Assembly: GCF_016901135.1 (NCBI RefSeq)
Contig: NZ_JAFEVL010000072.1
Coordinates: forward strand, 1-38,305
From: Martinezella lusitana
GTDB taxonomy: Bacteria; Pseudomonadota; Alphaproteobacteria; Rhizobiales; Rhizobiaceae
Reading direction: 5' to 3'
DNA length: 38,305 nt
A model generated the notes under the pieces. That model was not told where the DNA came from. It saw only the letters and a program-made list of their open reading frames with translations, and did no database searches. The position numbers and the translations under genes were made by a program. This document shows, piece by piece, positions 24,022 to 33,008 of the stretch. Each line of letters opens with the position of its first letter. Within the stretch, counting starts at the first letter, position 1.

Positions 24022-25710
24022 ATGCTGGCACTCCGCGACATCGAAACTCTTCGGATGCGCATGGCTGACGGTGTCCACCTGGCGGCAGACGTCTATCGTC
24101 CCGTCGGCCCGGAGCGCTATCCCGTTCTGGTGATGCGCCTGCCCTACGGGCGAAAGGTGGCCTCGGCGGTCGTTCTGGCCCATCCCGCATGGTATGCGGC
24201 ACAGGGTTACGTGGTGCTAGTGCAGGATGTTCGTGGCCGTGGAGATTCGGAAGGGGCCTTCAGAATTCTCGAGGACGATGTCGCCGACGGCGCGCAAACA
24301 TTCTCGCTGGCGGCCGATCTTGCAGGCGGCAACGGCATGGTGGCAAGCTATGGCTTCAGCTACCACGGCATGAACCAGTTCCTGGCCCTTGCCGGCGCTC
24401 GAAAGTCCGGCGGGAAAGTGCCCGATGCGATGGCAATCGCCATGGCGGCTTTCGATGTGCGCAACCACTGGGCCTTCGAGGGCGACGGGTTCCGTCTGCA
24501 GTCCAATCAGATGTGGGCGTGCCAGATGGCAGTCGAAAACGCCCGGCTGGCCGGCGACCTCGATGCCGCCCATATGTTGCATGCCGCTTTGCCTTCTCTG
24601 CATTCCGGCGCGGTTTCGGCACGGCCGGACGTGCTAGAGCAGGCAGCGCGGTACACGCATTATCATGACTGGCTCACTGATGATCCGTCCTATTGGCGGG
24701 CAAGGTCGCCGCAATCGCTGCTTGAGGGCGTGACGCTCGACGTTCCCGTCCTGCATGTCGGCGGATGGAACGACATTATGCTTGAGGGCACTTTCGCCGC
24801 CTTCGAGGCATTTTCTGCGGGCAGCAATCTCCAGCGGCTTTCTATCGGACCATGGTCGCATATCCCCTGGGGACGACGGGTCGGGACACTAGATGCCGGA
24901 GCCGGCGCGGCAGACGGTATCGACCGCGAAATCGTCGCATTTTTTGACGAGGCGCTCAAAGGCCGCGAAAATCCTTACCCGAAGATCCGGCTCTACGATG
25001 TCGTCAAAAAAACATGGGCCGGTTTCGAAAGCCTGCCGACAGCCGAGACGCTGGTGCTTCATGTCGCATCGGGCGGCCGGGCGGCCGCCACGAGCATCGA
25101 TGGAACGCTTGCCGAGAAGCCGGGGCTTTCGAGCGCCGATTATCTCGTCCACGATCCATGGCGGCCGGCCCCGAGCATTGGGCTGCATCTCGGCACGCCT
25201 CTGGATTTTGCCGACCGGGCGGCGATCGACGACAGGGCAGACGTGCTCGTCTATACCTGCGATCCTCTCGACCGGCCGCTCCTGCTGACCGGTGCCGCGA
25301 AAGTGGTCCTCTTCATCACTGCCGACAGGCCGAGTTTCGACCTGGATTGCACCTTGAGCGCGCTCACCCCTGATGGGGCCGCCATCAGCGTGACGTCGGG
25401 ACATAAAACCGTAAAGGCGGACGGCGGAGGATCGCCAGTTTCCGTCGCGCTGCGGCCCGTCCACGTGACGGTGCCGGCAGGGCATTGCCTGCGTCTATCC
25501 ATACAGGCGGCGTCGTTCCCCGCTTTCCCCGTCAATCCGGGCACCGGGGCGCGTCCCCAGGACTCAGCCGTAACGGATCGGCTGGTCACGACCCTCGTAC
25601 TCCGCTCAGGTGATGGCTACCCCTCCACCCTGCGATTGCCCGTGATGCGGCAGGCCGATGCGAAAGACAGCCAATCCCATACCGTAGAGGAGAACGGACC
25701 TGAGCCTTGA
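24022..25710 (+). CDS. CocE/NonD-family hydrolase (X-Pro dipeptidyl-peptidase-type esterase)
   Basis: This alpha/beta hydrolase of 562 residues is related to cocaine esterase and X-Pro dipeptidyl peptidases. The triad is visible: nucleophile S113 in GFSYHGMNQ, D251 in GGWNDIM, and H280 in GPWSHIPWG. The N-terminal MRMADGVHLAADVYRP and QDVRGRGDSEG are signature segments. A C-terminal beta-sandwich begins near SADYLVHDPWRP. No signal peptide is seen, so it acts in the cytoplasm on an ester or amide intermediate. The gap to the preceding gene is three bases. Confidence 0.9.
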   Translation: MLALRDIETLRMRMADGVHLAADVYRPVGPERYPVLVMRLPYGRKVASAVVLAHPAWYAAQGYVVLVQDVRGRGDSEGAFRILEDDVADGAQTFSLAADLAGGNGMVASYGFSYHGMNQFLALAGARKSGGKVPDAMAIAMAAFDVRNHWAFEGDGFRLQSNQMWACQMAVENARLAGDLDAAHMLHAALPSLHSGAVSARPDVLEQAARYTHYHDWLTDDPSYWRARSPQSLLEGVTLDVPVLHVGGWNDIMLEGTFAAFEAFSAGSNLQRLSIGPWSHIPWGRRVGTLDAGAGAADGIDREIVAFFDEALKGRENPYPKIRLYDVVKKTWAGFESLPTAETLVLHVASGGRAAATSIDGTLAEKPGLSSADYLVHDPWRPAPSIGLHLGTPLDFADRAAIDDRADVLVYTCDPLDRPLLLTGAAKVVLFITADRPSFDLDCTLSALTPDGAAISVTSGHKTVKADGGGSPVSVALRPVHVTVPAGHCLRLSIQAASFPAFPVNPGTGARPQDSAVTDRLVTTLVLRSGDGYPSTLRLPVMRQADAKDSQSHTVEENGPEP

Positions 25711-26182
25711 TCACGAAAACCTTCTCAGATTGACCTTCGAGATTGCGCACCGGGCGAAAGCGCATGGCAATATGCCCTTCGGCGCGCTTCTGGCCGGTCC
25801 CGGCGGCGAAATTCTTCTTGAGGAAGAGAACGGATATTTTCCCGACCTCGATGGAACAGCCCATGCCGAGCGCCTGTTGGCGACGCGTGCCTCTAAGCTC
25901 TATCGCGAGCCGTTTCTGGCGGAGTGTACCATGTACAGCTCGGCGGAACCCTGCGCCATGTGCGCCGGCGCGATTTACTGGGTCGGTATCGGCCGGGTCG
26001 TCTATGGCCTGTCCGAACATCGGCTGAAGGCCATGACAGGGGACCACCCGGACAACCCGACAATGGATCTACCATGCCGCGATGTCTTTGCAGCCGGCCA
26101 GAAAAGCATCGAGGTCATCGGACCCTTGATTGAGACGGAAGCGGAAGCCGTTCACCGGGACGCCTGGCAACCAACGACGTGA
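25700..26182 (+). CDS. Zinc-dependent nucleoside/cytosine-deaminase-fold protein (probable CTG start)
   Basis: This small deaminase has the zinc motifs HAE (residues 55-57, TAHAERL) and PCAMC (84-88, SAEPCAMCAGAIYW) typical of guanine/cytosine and tRNA-adenosine deaminases. The family's first helix is encoded in frame upstream of the first usual start codon (LSLDHENLLRLTFEIAHRAK). GAGGAG lies eight bases before a CTG at 25700, inside the end of the CocE gene. I therefore place the start there; the conservative alternative is TTG at 25730. It probably releases ammonia from an aminated ring intermediate. A tRNA-editing role is unlikely given the operon. Confidence 0.82.
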   Translation: MSLDHENLLRLTFEIAHRAKAHGNMPFGALLAGPGGEILLEEENGYFPDLDGTAHAERLLATRASKLYREPFLAECTMYSSAEPCAMCAGAIYWVGIGRVVYGLSEHRLKAMTGDHPDNPTMDLPCRDVFAAGQKSIEVIGPLIETEAEAVHRDAWQPTT

Positions 26183-26252
26183 ATACAAGCGGGCATTCTG
26201 TTTTCAACAAGGTCAGGCATGAGCCGCCGGTTTCAAGGAGGAGTTTAGATCC

Positions 26253-27302
26253 ATGGTTCCAAAAGAAAGCACTTCGGACGAACTGAAAACTCTGCTGGCC
26301 GACATGCCGGCATGGGGTTCTGAATTTTCGCGCGCATTCGCCAATCATGCGCCCATGGTCCTCGTCGCTTTGGACCGGATCGGCGGCGGGCCGGCTCAGC
26401 TTCGGCGGTTCTTCCATCACTACAGAGACGCCAAGCAGCTTCTGCCCTTCGCCCAGCCGTTGAAGCGCCTGGATGGCAAAAGCTGGAAAACCGCCATCGG
26501 CATGCGCGAGCGCGAACCCGATCTGCGCGTCTTTTTTGCCGACGAGGTGACGCGGCTTGGAATACACGAGGCTCTGGAGCTTTATCTTCCCGATCTTGCC
26601 GACGGCATTGCCGCCAGCGCCTTTCACGCGCTGATGCGATCAGCCTATGGCGTGCTTCGCGCCGACGAGACCGATGTCGCCATTGCGCTCGCCTACTGGG
26701 CCGCCACCTATCTGCCGCTTCCGGAAGTGCAGGGAACGTCACCGATCACGCGCGACCCAGCGGAAGTCTTGGCCCTGACAGCTGCGATCAAGCCATTGCA
26801 TGGCATGGAACTTCACGACCTTCTCTGGCAAAACATGCGCGACGCCGGAAACGTGCCCGAATTTGCGCCCGTCGTCGATTGGCTCGACATCGGGCCGGAC
26901 ACCATGGAAAAAATGGCGGCGACTGCGCTCGCCATATTTGCCGCAACCCAGCATTTCGCTGCCCTGCACATCATCACCGGGCTGCACTGGATCCGTCTCC
27001 TTGAGCCGCACTGCGATGAGGCGACCCTCCATCGGATGTTGCGGGTGTTCTGGCAGGGGATCGCCGCGCTGATGGGCGAGCTCGGGTTTCCCGAGATGCC
27101 GGACAGAGCGATCGTCGATCGCTGGCGTCATATCCATGTGCCGGATTGGCCCGAAATGCATGCGATCGCCGCGCAAAGCTACGACGAGCACGATATCAGT
27201 CTCGCCTTTTCCGCCAGCGAGGAAATGAAAGTCTATGGCGACCCGCTCTATCGCGTCGTGGTCGCCCGCCGCCTCGGACTTATTGGAGACTACAAGAAAT
27301 GA
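26253..27302 (+). CDS. Questin oxidase-like protein (DUF4243 family)
   Basis: This 349-residue protein resembles the questin oxidase/AflY family, which includes fungal enzymes carrying out Baeyer-Villiger-like ring cleavage. Recognisable features are FANHAPMVLVALDRIGGGPA, the histidine pair in RRFFHHYRDAK, ADGIAASAFHALMRSAYGVL and FAATQHFAALHIITGLHWIR. No FAD- or NAD-binding motif is visible, consistent with the family's unusual, cofactor-poor chemistry. AAGGAGGAG precedes the start. It follows the deaminase by 70 nt, the longest gap in the operon, and overlaps the next gene (ATGA). Confidence 0.75.
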   Translation: MVPKESTSDELKTLLADMPAWGSEFSRAFANHAPMVLVALDRIGGGPAQLRRFFHHYRDAKQLLPFAQPLKRLDGKSWKTAIGMREREPDLRVFFADEVTRLGIHEALELYLPDLADGIAASAFHALMRSAYGVLRADETDVAIALAYWAATYLPLPEVQGTSPITRDPAEVLALTAAIKPLHGMELHDLLWQNMRDAGNVPEFAPVVDWLDIGPDTMEKMAATALAIFAATQHFAALHIITGLHWIRLLEPHCDEATLHRMLRVFWQGIAALMGELGFPEMPDRAIVDRWRHIHVPDWPEMHAIAAQSYDEHDISLAFSASEEMKVYGDPLYRVVVARRLGLIGDYKK

Positions 27303-28891
27303 GCCTGGAAGAGCCAATGTCCGGCGACTGCATTATTGAAGCCGGAGCCGTGCTGTGCGGCGTGCTGCCTGACGGCACCATGTCCATGCGCCACGACGTG
27401 GGCATCCGTGTCGCTGGCGGCATGATCGCGCAGATCGGGCCTCTCGCCGCCGTTGCCTATGGCAACGACCATCTCGCCCGCTTCGGATCTCCCGACATGA
27501 TCGCCATGCCGGGATTGGTCAACAGCCACCACCATTTCGGGATCACGCCCCTGATGCAGGGCGTACCCTTTGCCCCGCTGGAATTATGGCTGCCGCAGTT
27601 CCGGGCGATGCGCCAGATCGATGTCCGGCTGGATACGCTCTATTCCGCGATCGAGATGCTGGAAAGCGGAACGACGATGGTGCAGCATATCAACAGCGGA
27701 CTTGCGGGCGCACCCGAGAACTGGATGGCGACGGCAAACGCCACGCTGGAGGCCTATAGCGAGATAGGCATGCGGGCCGGCTTTTCCTTCATGATCCGCG
27801 ACCGCAACATTCTGACCTATGACGACGACGCCAAGGTGCTGGCCACCCTTCCGGACGCCGTCCGCAGCTGGATTGCGCCCAAACTCGACGCGTCCAACAT
27901 CCCCATCGCAGACATGATGACATTTTATCGTGCGCTCAGGGAAAGCTGGTTCGACGCCCGGCCGGATCAGGTCCGCATCAATCTCGCCCCTGCCAATCTG
28001 CACTGGTGTACGGACGAATGCCTGCAGGCGATTTTCGAGACGGCCCGCGAAACCGATGCGCAGGTCCATATGCACCTTCTGGAAACCGAACGGCAATCGC
28101 GCTTCGCCCACAATAAGTTCGGTAACAGTGCCGTTCAGCATTTGAAGGCGCTCGAATGCCTCGGGCCAAACGTCACGCTCGGGCACGGCAACTGGATGAG
28201 CCGCGAGGATCTCGACATTATAGCCGATTGCGGCTGCAGCGTGTGCCACAATGCCTCATCAGGCCTGCGGCTCGGCAGCGGTATCGCCCCCGTCAACGAG
28301 ATGCGCCGCCGCGGCATTCCGGTCGCGCTCGGGATAGACCAGTCGAACATAGCCGACGACCGCGACATGACGCTTGAAATGAAGCTGGTCTGGGCACTAC
28401 ACCGCGAAACAGGCCTGTGGAACGACCGTCCTGATGCTGGTGCCGTGCTGCAGATGGCGACGGAGCACGGCGCCAGAACCGTCGGCTTTGGCGGCTTTAC
28501 GGGCCGGCTCGAACCGGGTCTTCAGGCCGATATCGTGCTCATGGATCGCCGCAAGATCGGAAGACCGCATGTAAACGCTCGGACGCCGGTGGTGGAAAGC
28601 GTCCTGCATCGCGGCGGACGGCATGCCGTCAACCAGGTGTTCGTTGGCGGTCGCCTGGTCGTCAATGACGGCAAAGTCATCACGATCGACCGTGAGGCGG
28701 TGCTGGCAGAAATCGCCGGGAGGTTGGAACAACCAGAAACGCAAGGCGAGCGGCAAGCCTGGGATGCGATCGATGCCCTGCTTCCCCATATCGAGGCATA
28801 TCACCGCAATTTCACGCCGGCGGCCGGTTATCGCCCCTATCGATATAACGCGATGGCGGAAGAGGAATACTTCCTTCTGTATCGAAAGTGA
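27299..28891 (+). CDS. Amidohydrolase-superfamily enzyme (AtzA/TrzN/SsnA-like)
   Basis: This is a 530-residue metal-dependent hydrolase of the cytosine deaminase/chlorohydrolase branch. Ligands are H77/H79 in PGLVNSHHHFG, H257/H259 in AQVHMHLLETERQ with E262, H296 in LGHGNWM, and D347 in VALGIDQSN. The ATG at 27299 overlaps the preceding stop; MSGDC (27317) is an alternative start. Family members deaminate or dehalogenate nitrogen heterocycles (guanine, triazines, hydroxydechloroatrazine), so the substrate is probably an N-heterocycle. The C-terminal ~60 residues (DALLPHIEAYHRNFTPAAGY and onward) extend beyond the usual barrel. It is the last gene of the operon. Confidence 0.88.
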   Translation: MSLEEPMSGDCIIEAGAVLCGVLPDGTMSMRHDVGIRVAGGMIAQIGPLAAVAYGNDHLARFGSPDMIAMPGLVNSHHHFGITPLMQGVPFAPLELWLPQFRAMRQIDVRLDTLYSAIEMLESGTTMVQHINSGLAGAPENWMATANATLEAYSEIGMRAGFSFMIRDRNILTYDDDAKVLATLPDAVRSWIAPKLDASNIPIADMMTFYRALRESWFDARPDQVRINLAPANLHWCTDECLQAIFETARETDAQVHMHLLETERQSRFAHNKFGNSAVQHLKALECLGPNVTLGHGNWMSREDLDIIADCGCSVCHNASSGLRLGSGIAPVNEMRRRGIPVALGIDQSNIADDRDMTLEMKLVWALHRETGLWNDRPDAGAVLQMATEHGARTVGFGGFTGRLEPGLQADIVLMDRRKIGRPHVNARTPVVESVLHRGGRHAVNQVFVGGRLVVNDGKVITIDREAVLAEIAGRLEQPETQGERQAWDAIDALLPHIEAYHRNFTPAAGYRPYRYNAMAEEEYFLLYRK

Positions 28892-29024
28892 AAGCGATCA
28901 CTTCAATGTCGATGATCGGTGACGCCGTATGGGCGGAGGAGAATATCCGTGAAGTAGTGGCCATGCAGAGATCAGATCAGCCGATTGAAGACGGTCGAGC
29001 GGGCGCTTTATGGCAGAATTGGCC

Positions 29025-29053
29025 GGAAGCATGCTCGGAGAACGCATGCTTCC
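29025..29053. repeat. 10-bp perfect inverted repeat with 9-bp loop
   Basis: GGAAGCATGC (29025-29034), loop TCGGAGAAC, then GCATGCTTCC (29044-29053). The palindrome is too precise to be chance in ordinary coding DNA and lies 17 bp before the 42-bp direct repeat, so it may be part of a mobile-element end or a strong hairpin terminator without T-tract for the catabolic operon. Confidence 0.55.
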
Positions 29054-29070
29054 GCTCAATTGACGGGGTC

Positions 29071-29112
29071 ACCACACAAAGTGAGGAAGACCCCGATTAA
29101 TTGCCAAGCGAC
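29071..29112. repeat. 42-bp direct repeat, copy 2
   Basis: Same orientation as 15830-15871, 40 of 42 bases identical. The distance between the copies is about 13.2 kb and encloses the LysR gene and the catabolic operon. Confidence 0.85.
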
Positions 29113-29671
29113 ATAAGCTGCTTTCACTAACTACGTCATTTCTTCCCAACAAAGCGCCTTCACGATCTACACAACGCTAATCAATCCATAAGCAATCGGA
29201 AAAAAACTTAAAACGAATAGTTCGAACATCATCCACCAGAAATGGAAAAAAGGCGGAACTGGTCGAGAAATATGTCGGCGGCTACAGTCTTAGGAATGTT
29301 TGATACTTCTGAAATCCCTCAATAATTGCATTATGCAAGCACGGGGTTGACCGAAGTAAGGCACGCCCAACATTACACTGCGGCACCCTGATCCGCCCCC
29401 GCCACTGGCGGACAGGTCTGCATGGTGAATGACAAAGTCTTGGCCCTACGAGAGGGGACATTTCCGTAATTTAGAAAACACGGCCGTTGTTTCAAACATG
29501 GGATCGACCACTGCCCTATCAGCTCAGAACAGCCCAGGTTTGGCCGGATTGCTTGGCAGTTCATCGATCCATGCGCAGCGAAAAAAGAACCGTAGACACA
29601 AGCGGCAGAGTATCGGGGAGTTAGCGCTGTCGAGGGGAGTGTTCGATAAAGGCTGAAAGCCGGGGGTGTCT

Positions 29672-30853
29672 ATGTCGAGTGCACGCGACCGCCAATTGGA
29701 CGGCCTGAGAACTCTTGCCGTTGCCACTGTGCTATATGCACATTTCTTTGCGGCAGACGGCTCCATCTGGGGTCATCTCGGCGTCCGGCTCTTCTTCGTG
29801 CTTAGCGGTTTCCTAATCACGCGCCTGCTGCTGGAAGCACGAGCCGATGCCCGCTACCAGCCAATGACGGCGCTGAAGGCATTCTACATCCGCCGCGCGC
29901 TGCGCATATTTCCTCCCTATTTCGCTGTTCTGGCGCTGGTGTGGTTCGTCAATCTCGAAGGTGCTCGCGGCAGTCTGAAATGGCATGTGCTCTATTTGGC
30001 AAACTACTGGTATGCCCTGCACAACGAATGGACGCCCTGGGTTTTGTGCCATACCTGGAGCCTCAGCATCGAGGAACAGTTCTATATCGTCTGGCCTCTG
30101 GTGATCCTACTGGCGCCGCGCCGGTTTATTGAACAGATCTGTATCACCGTCATTGCCTGTTCGCTTGCCTATCGCCTCTGTTGGCCGCTGACGGGGACAC
30201 CCTCCCTGATGCGCGACTTGCTCCCTTCGGCCTCGATGGACGCGCTGGCGGGAGGTGCCTTGCTTGCGGCCTACCGCCAGAGAACGCAGGCCTGGCCGCA
30301 ATGGCTGCGGATGAGCTGGATACCGCTGGCGGCCGCAGCCACCGTGGCGCTGTGGCTGAGACCCGATCCGATAACACCGATCATCGACTGGGTGATCTGG
30401 ATCGGCTCGGAGGTCTTTCCGCTCGTTCCGCTCGTTATGCTGGTCGGCCGCAGCTCTTCGGGCTTTCGATCGCCCTTTAGCCGGCTACTCGAACTCTCGC
30501 CAATCACCGCCGTCGGGCGGATAAGCTACGGCATCTACCTTTTCCATCCGATCGTCCTTTCGCTGATCGTCAAGGCCCAATCCTGGATTCCGGTCAGTGT
30601 ATCCGAGCAGGGCTTCGGCCGCTTAATCGTCGGAAGCGTTGCCACATTGGCGCTGGCCTCGATCTCATGGTTCGTTTTCGAAAAGCCGCTGAACAACCTC
30701 AAGCGCTATTTTCCCTATGTCGCGCACAGCCATCCGTCGCTTGCTCCGTCGACTGCCACAGCCGGCGAGCCGCGGGAACAACGCCACGGCGCGAAGGCGT
30801 TCGAAACGGCGCTTTATCGCGGCGACGCCGTCCAAACTTCCGATCTCCAATAG
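29672..30853 (+). CDS. Acyltransferase-3 family membrane protein (OafA/YrhL like)
   Basis: This integral membrane acyltransferase of 393 residues has about ten helices. It probably adds acetyl or another acyl group to a surface polysaccharide or its lipid-linked repeat. The N-terminus has the family signature RQLDGLRTLAVATVLYAHFF, with the catalytic histidine in YAHF, followed by FFVLSGFLITRLLL and FYIRRALRIFPPYF. GGGGG lies about five bases before the ATG at 29672; a GTG at 29666 is possible but less suited. It opens a co-oriented polysaccharide cassette, 16 nt before the next gene. Confidence 0.88.
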   Translation: MSSARDRQLDGLRTLAVATVLYAHFFAADGSIWGHLGVRLFFVLSGFLITRLLLEARADARYQPMTALKAFYIRRALRIFPPYFAVLALVWFVNLEGARGSLKWHVLYLANYWYALHNEWTPWVLCHTWSLSIEEQFYIVWPLVILLAPRRFIEQICITVIACSLAYRLCWPLTGTPSLMRDLLPSASMDALAGGALLAAYRQRTQAWPQWLRMSWIPLAAAATVALWLRPDPITPIIDWVIWIGSEVFPLVPLVMLVGRSSSGFRSPFSRLLELSPITAVGRISYGIYLFHPIVLSLIVKAQSWIPVSVSEQGFGRLIVGSVATLALASISWFVFEKPLNNLKRYFPYVAHSHPSLAPSTATAGEPREQRHGAKAFETALYRGDAVQTSDLQ

Positions 30854-30869
30854 GTGCGCGAGCTGAAGA

Positions 30870-31973
30870 ATGTCCGTTCCACTGGTTTCTGTCCTACTGC
30901 CCGTCTACAACGGCGAACCCTATCTCGCCGCCGCCCTGGAAAGCGTCCTGCGGCAGGATTACAAGCGCCTCGAGGTCATTGCCATCGATGATGGTTCCAC
31001 CGATCGATCGCTGCACATCCTGCGAGGCTATCAGGAGGCCGATGGCCGGCTCCGCGTCGTCTCGCGCGAGAACCGCGGGCTTATTGCGACCCTCAACGAA
31101 GGCATGACCATGGCCAAAGGCGAGCTGATCGCCAGGATGGATGCCGACGATATCGCCTATCCAACCCGCTTTTCGCGCCAAATTGCTCTGTTCCAGGAGC
31201 GGCCTCGGCTCGGGATCAGCGGCACGGGCGTCGACCGGCTCATCGGCGATCGCGTCGTGCGCGGCACGCCCAATCCGATCCATCGATCGGCCGACTGGCA
31301 TGTATTGTCGATGTTCTACACCGTCTTCATGCATTCGACCGTGATGTACAATCGCAACATCATTCCAGCGGACATGCTGACTTACGATGCGACTTATGTG
31401 CATGCGGAAGACTTCGATCTGTTCCGGCGTATCACCCGCGAATTCCCTGCGGCCATGATTGATGAGAGCCTCGTTGCCTATCGCGTTCACGAAGAGAGCG
31501 TCACTAACAAGCACAGGCGGCCGATGCGCCGGACACATCTGAAGATCGCCGCCGAGAATCTCCAACGGGAATCCCTAATCGACGATCCCGATGCGTTTCT
31601 TGCTATCGGCACGACAGTGACGCCGGACACGGTTCGGCGTGTCGCCGACTGTCTCCTCTCCATCGAAGGAAGGATCACCGCGCGCGGCATGCGGTCCTCC
31701 GCGAGCCATGAGGAAGGATTGATGTGCTTCTTCTATTTTCTTTACCAGCTCATCGCCGACGAGAAGCAGCCCGGGTTGACGCATCAGTTCCTCACGCACA
31801 CGGACAAATGGCACAGGATACGGCGTCGCGAGCGATATGGGCTTCGCGCCGCCACCCATGCGCCCTGGTGCAGCCGCCTCTGGAGCGACGCAAGCCTGCG
31901 TCTCGACGCCCTAGCAAGATACCGACAATCAGTGCCGGCCAGGAGCGTACTGCCGCTGCAGGGGCTTACCTAA
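30870..31973 (+). CDS. Family-2 glycosyltransferase
   Basis: This cytoplasmic-face glycosyltransferase of 367 residues has a GT-A fold opening PLVSVLLPVYNGEPYLAAAL, nucleotide-binding D40/D41 in AIDDGSTD, and the metal-binding DADD at 91-94. A GT2-type acceptor region includes YVHAEDFDLFRRITREFPAA. No membrane span is visible. Sugar donor and linkage cannot be predicted. It ends one base before the next glycosyltransferase gene, indicating coupled expression. Confidence 0.88.
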   Translation: MSVPLVSVLLPVYNGEPYLAAALESVLRQDYKRLEVIAIDDGSTDRSLHILRGYQEADGRLRVVSRENRGLIATLNEGMTMAKGELIARMDADDIAYPTRFSRQIALFQERPRLGISGTGVDRLIGDRVVRGTPNPIHRSADWHVLSMFYTVFMHSTVMYNRNIIPADMLTYDATYVHAEDFDLFRRITREFPAAMIDESLVAYRVHEESVTNKHRRPMRRTHLKIAAENLQRESLIDDPDAFLAIGTTVTPDTVRRVADCLLSIEGRITARGMRSSASHEEGLMCFFYFLYQLIADEKQPGLTHQFLTHTDKWHRIRRRERYGLRAATHAPWCSRLWSDASLRLDALARYRQSVPARSVLPLQGLT

Positions 31974-31974
31974 C

Positions 31975-33000
31975 ATGGCGGGAGAGCGTTCAGAAATCAC
32001 GCGGGAGAGCGCGCAGCCGTCCGCAAAGCCTCCTCACCCGTCCACCGGTCGAGATCCCGCGGCTAGCTTCATCGTCTGCACCCACAACCGCGCCGAAGCG
32101 CTTCAGACCTGTATCCGATCGATCGAAGCGGCCTGTCGCGCGCATGCCTCAATGACAAGTGAGTTGGTGGTGGTCGACAATGGCTCGACCGACGACACCG
32201 CCGAGCGGTTGGCCCGCATCGCCGCGACGTCGAGCATGACGATTACGCCACTGGTGGAACACCGCCGCGGCTTGGCCGCAGCCCGCAACGCGGGAATCGA
32301 GCGGTCTCGCGGGCACATCCTGATCTTCATCGACGACGATTGCGAAATAGACCTGCACTACTTACGGGATCTGGAGCGACATTACGCGAACGGAGAGCGC
32401 TGTGTCGTCCGAGGTGGCCGCGTCGAACTGGGCAACGCGCTCGATCTGCCATTTACGATCAAGCGATCGCCGCACCGAGCCCGCTTTACGCCCGATGTCC
32501 ATCCAGGCGGCTTCGTCCTGGGCTGCAACATGACGATGCACCGGGAAGTCGCCATGCAGGTTGGCCGCTTCGACGAGCGCTTCGGTGCCGGCAGCGCCCT
32601 GCAATCGGCGGAAGATACCGACTACCTTGTCCGCGCCTTTCAGCTTGGCATCCCGATCGAATATGTGCCCGATATGAAGGTCCTGCATTATCACGGGCGT
32701 AGTACACGCGAAGCGATCGAAGGGCTTCATCGCAGCTATAGCCTCGGAAACGGCGGCCTTTGCCTGAAGCACCTGTTCACGGCGCCGTGGCTGCTGCGCC
32801 ATTTCTATTGGACTTGCCGCTCGGCCTGGTGGGAATTGTGGGGCGGATCGCGCTTCGATCCAGAAGTTTCCTTGTCCCACTGGCCGATTGTGTACATGAA
32901 TTTGCTGGGAGCGGTCGAATTCGCGCGACATGCCGTGATGAACCTGCCCCGGTCGTCGGAACCGGACCAAATCAAACAGGCAACCCGTTCGTTGAGGTGA
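31975..33000 (+). CDS. Family-2 glycosyltransferase
   Basis: This glycosyltransferase has 341 residues. After a short polar leader (MAGERSEITR...), the GT-A core begins ASFIVCTHNRAEALQTCIRS with VVVDNGSTDDTAERL, and the metal site FIDDDCE lies at residues 119-124. A GT-C-terminal segment, SAEDTDYLVRAFQLGIPIEY, fits rhamnosyl/galactosyl transferases of repeat-unit synthesis, though the sugar is unknown. It continues the cassette and is followed after 8 nt by the exporter. Confidence 0.87.
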   Translation: MAGERSEITRESAQPSAKPPHPSTGRDPAASFIVCTHNRAEALQTCIRSIEAACRAHASMTSELVVVDNGSTDDTAERLARIAATSSMTITPLVEHRRGLAAARNAGIERSRGHILIFIDDDCEIDLHYLRDLERHYANGERCVVRGGRVELGNALDLPFTIKRSPHRARFTPDVHPGGFVLGCNMTMHREVAMQVGRFDERFGAGSALQSAEDTDYLVRAFQLGIPIEYVPDMKVLHYHGRSTREAIEGLHRSYSLGNGGLCLKHLFTAPWLLRHFYWTCRSAWWELWGGSRFDPEVSLSHWPIVYMNLLGAVEFARHAVMNLPRSSEPDQIKQATRSLR

Positions 33001-33008
33001 GATCCTTC

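Larger units (their letters stand above)
28892..29671. other. Intergenic region between catabolic operon and polysaccharide cassette
   Basis: About 780 bp without a convincing gene; short frames such as 28888-29100 lack recognisable homology. It holds an inverted repeat (29025-29053) and the second 42-bp repeat (29071-29112), and becomes AT-rich after about 29120. A short AAGTGA/TCACTT inverted repeat (28886-28903) sits at the operon's end but has no T-tract. Confidence 0.5.

Noticed and set aside
23086..24183. Long minus-strand frame opposite the creatininase-family gene
   Set aside because: High GC coding DNA often leaves the opposite strand open. The plus-strand protein has all metal ligands of its family.
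28888..29100. 70-codon plus-strand frame after the amidohydrolase
   Set aside because: It runs through the palindrome and the 42-bp repeat, has no ribosome site and no recognisable sequence.
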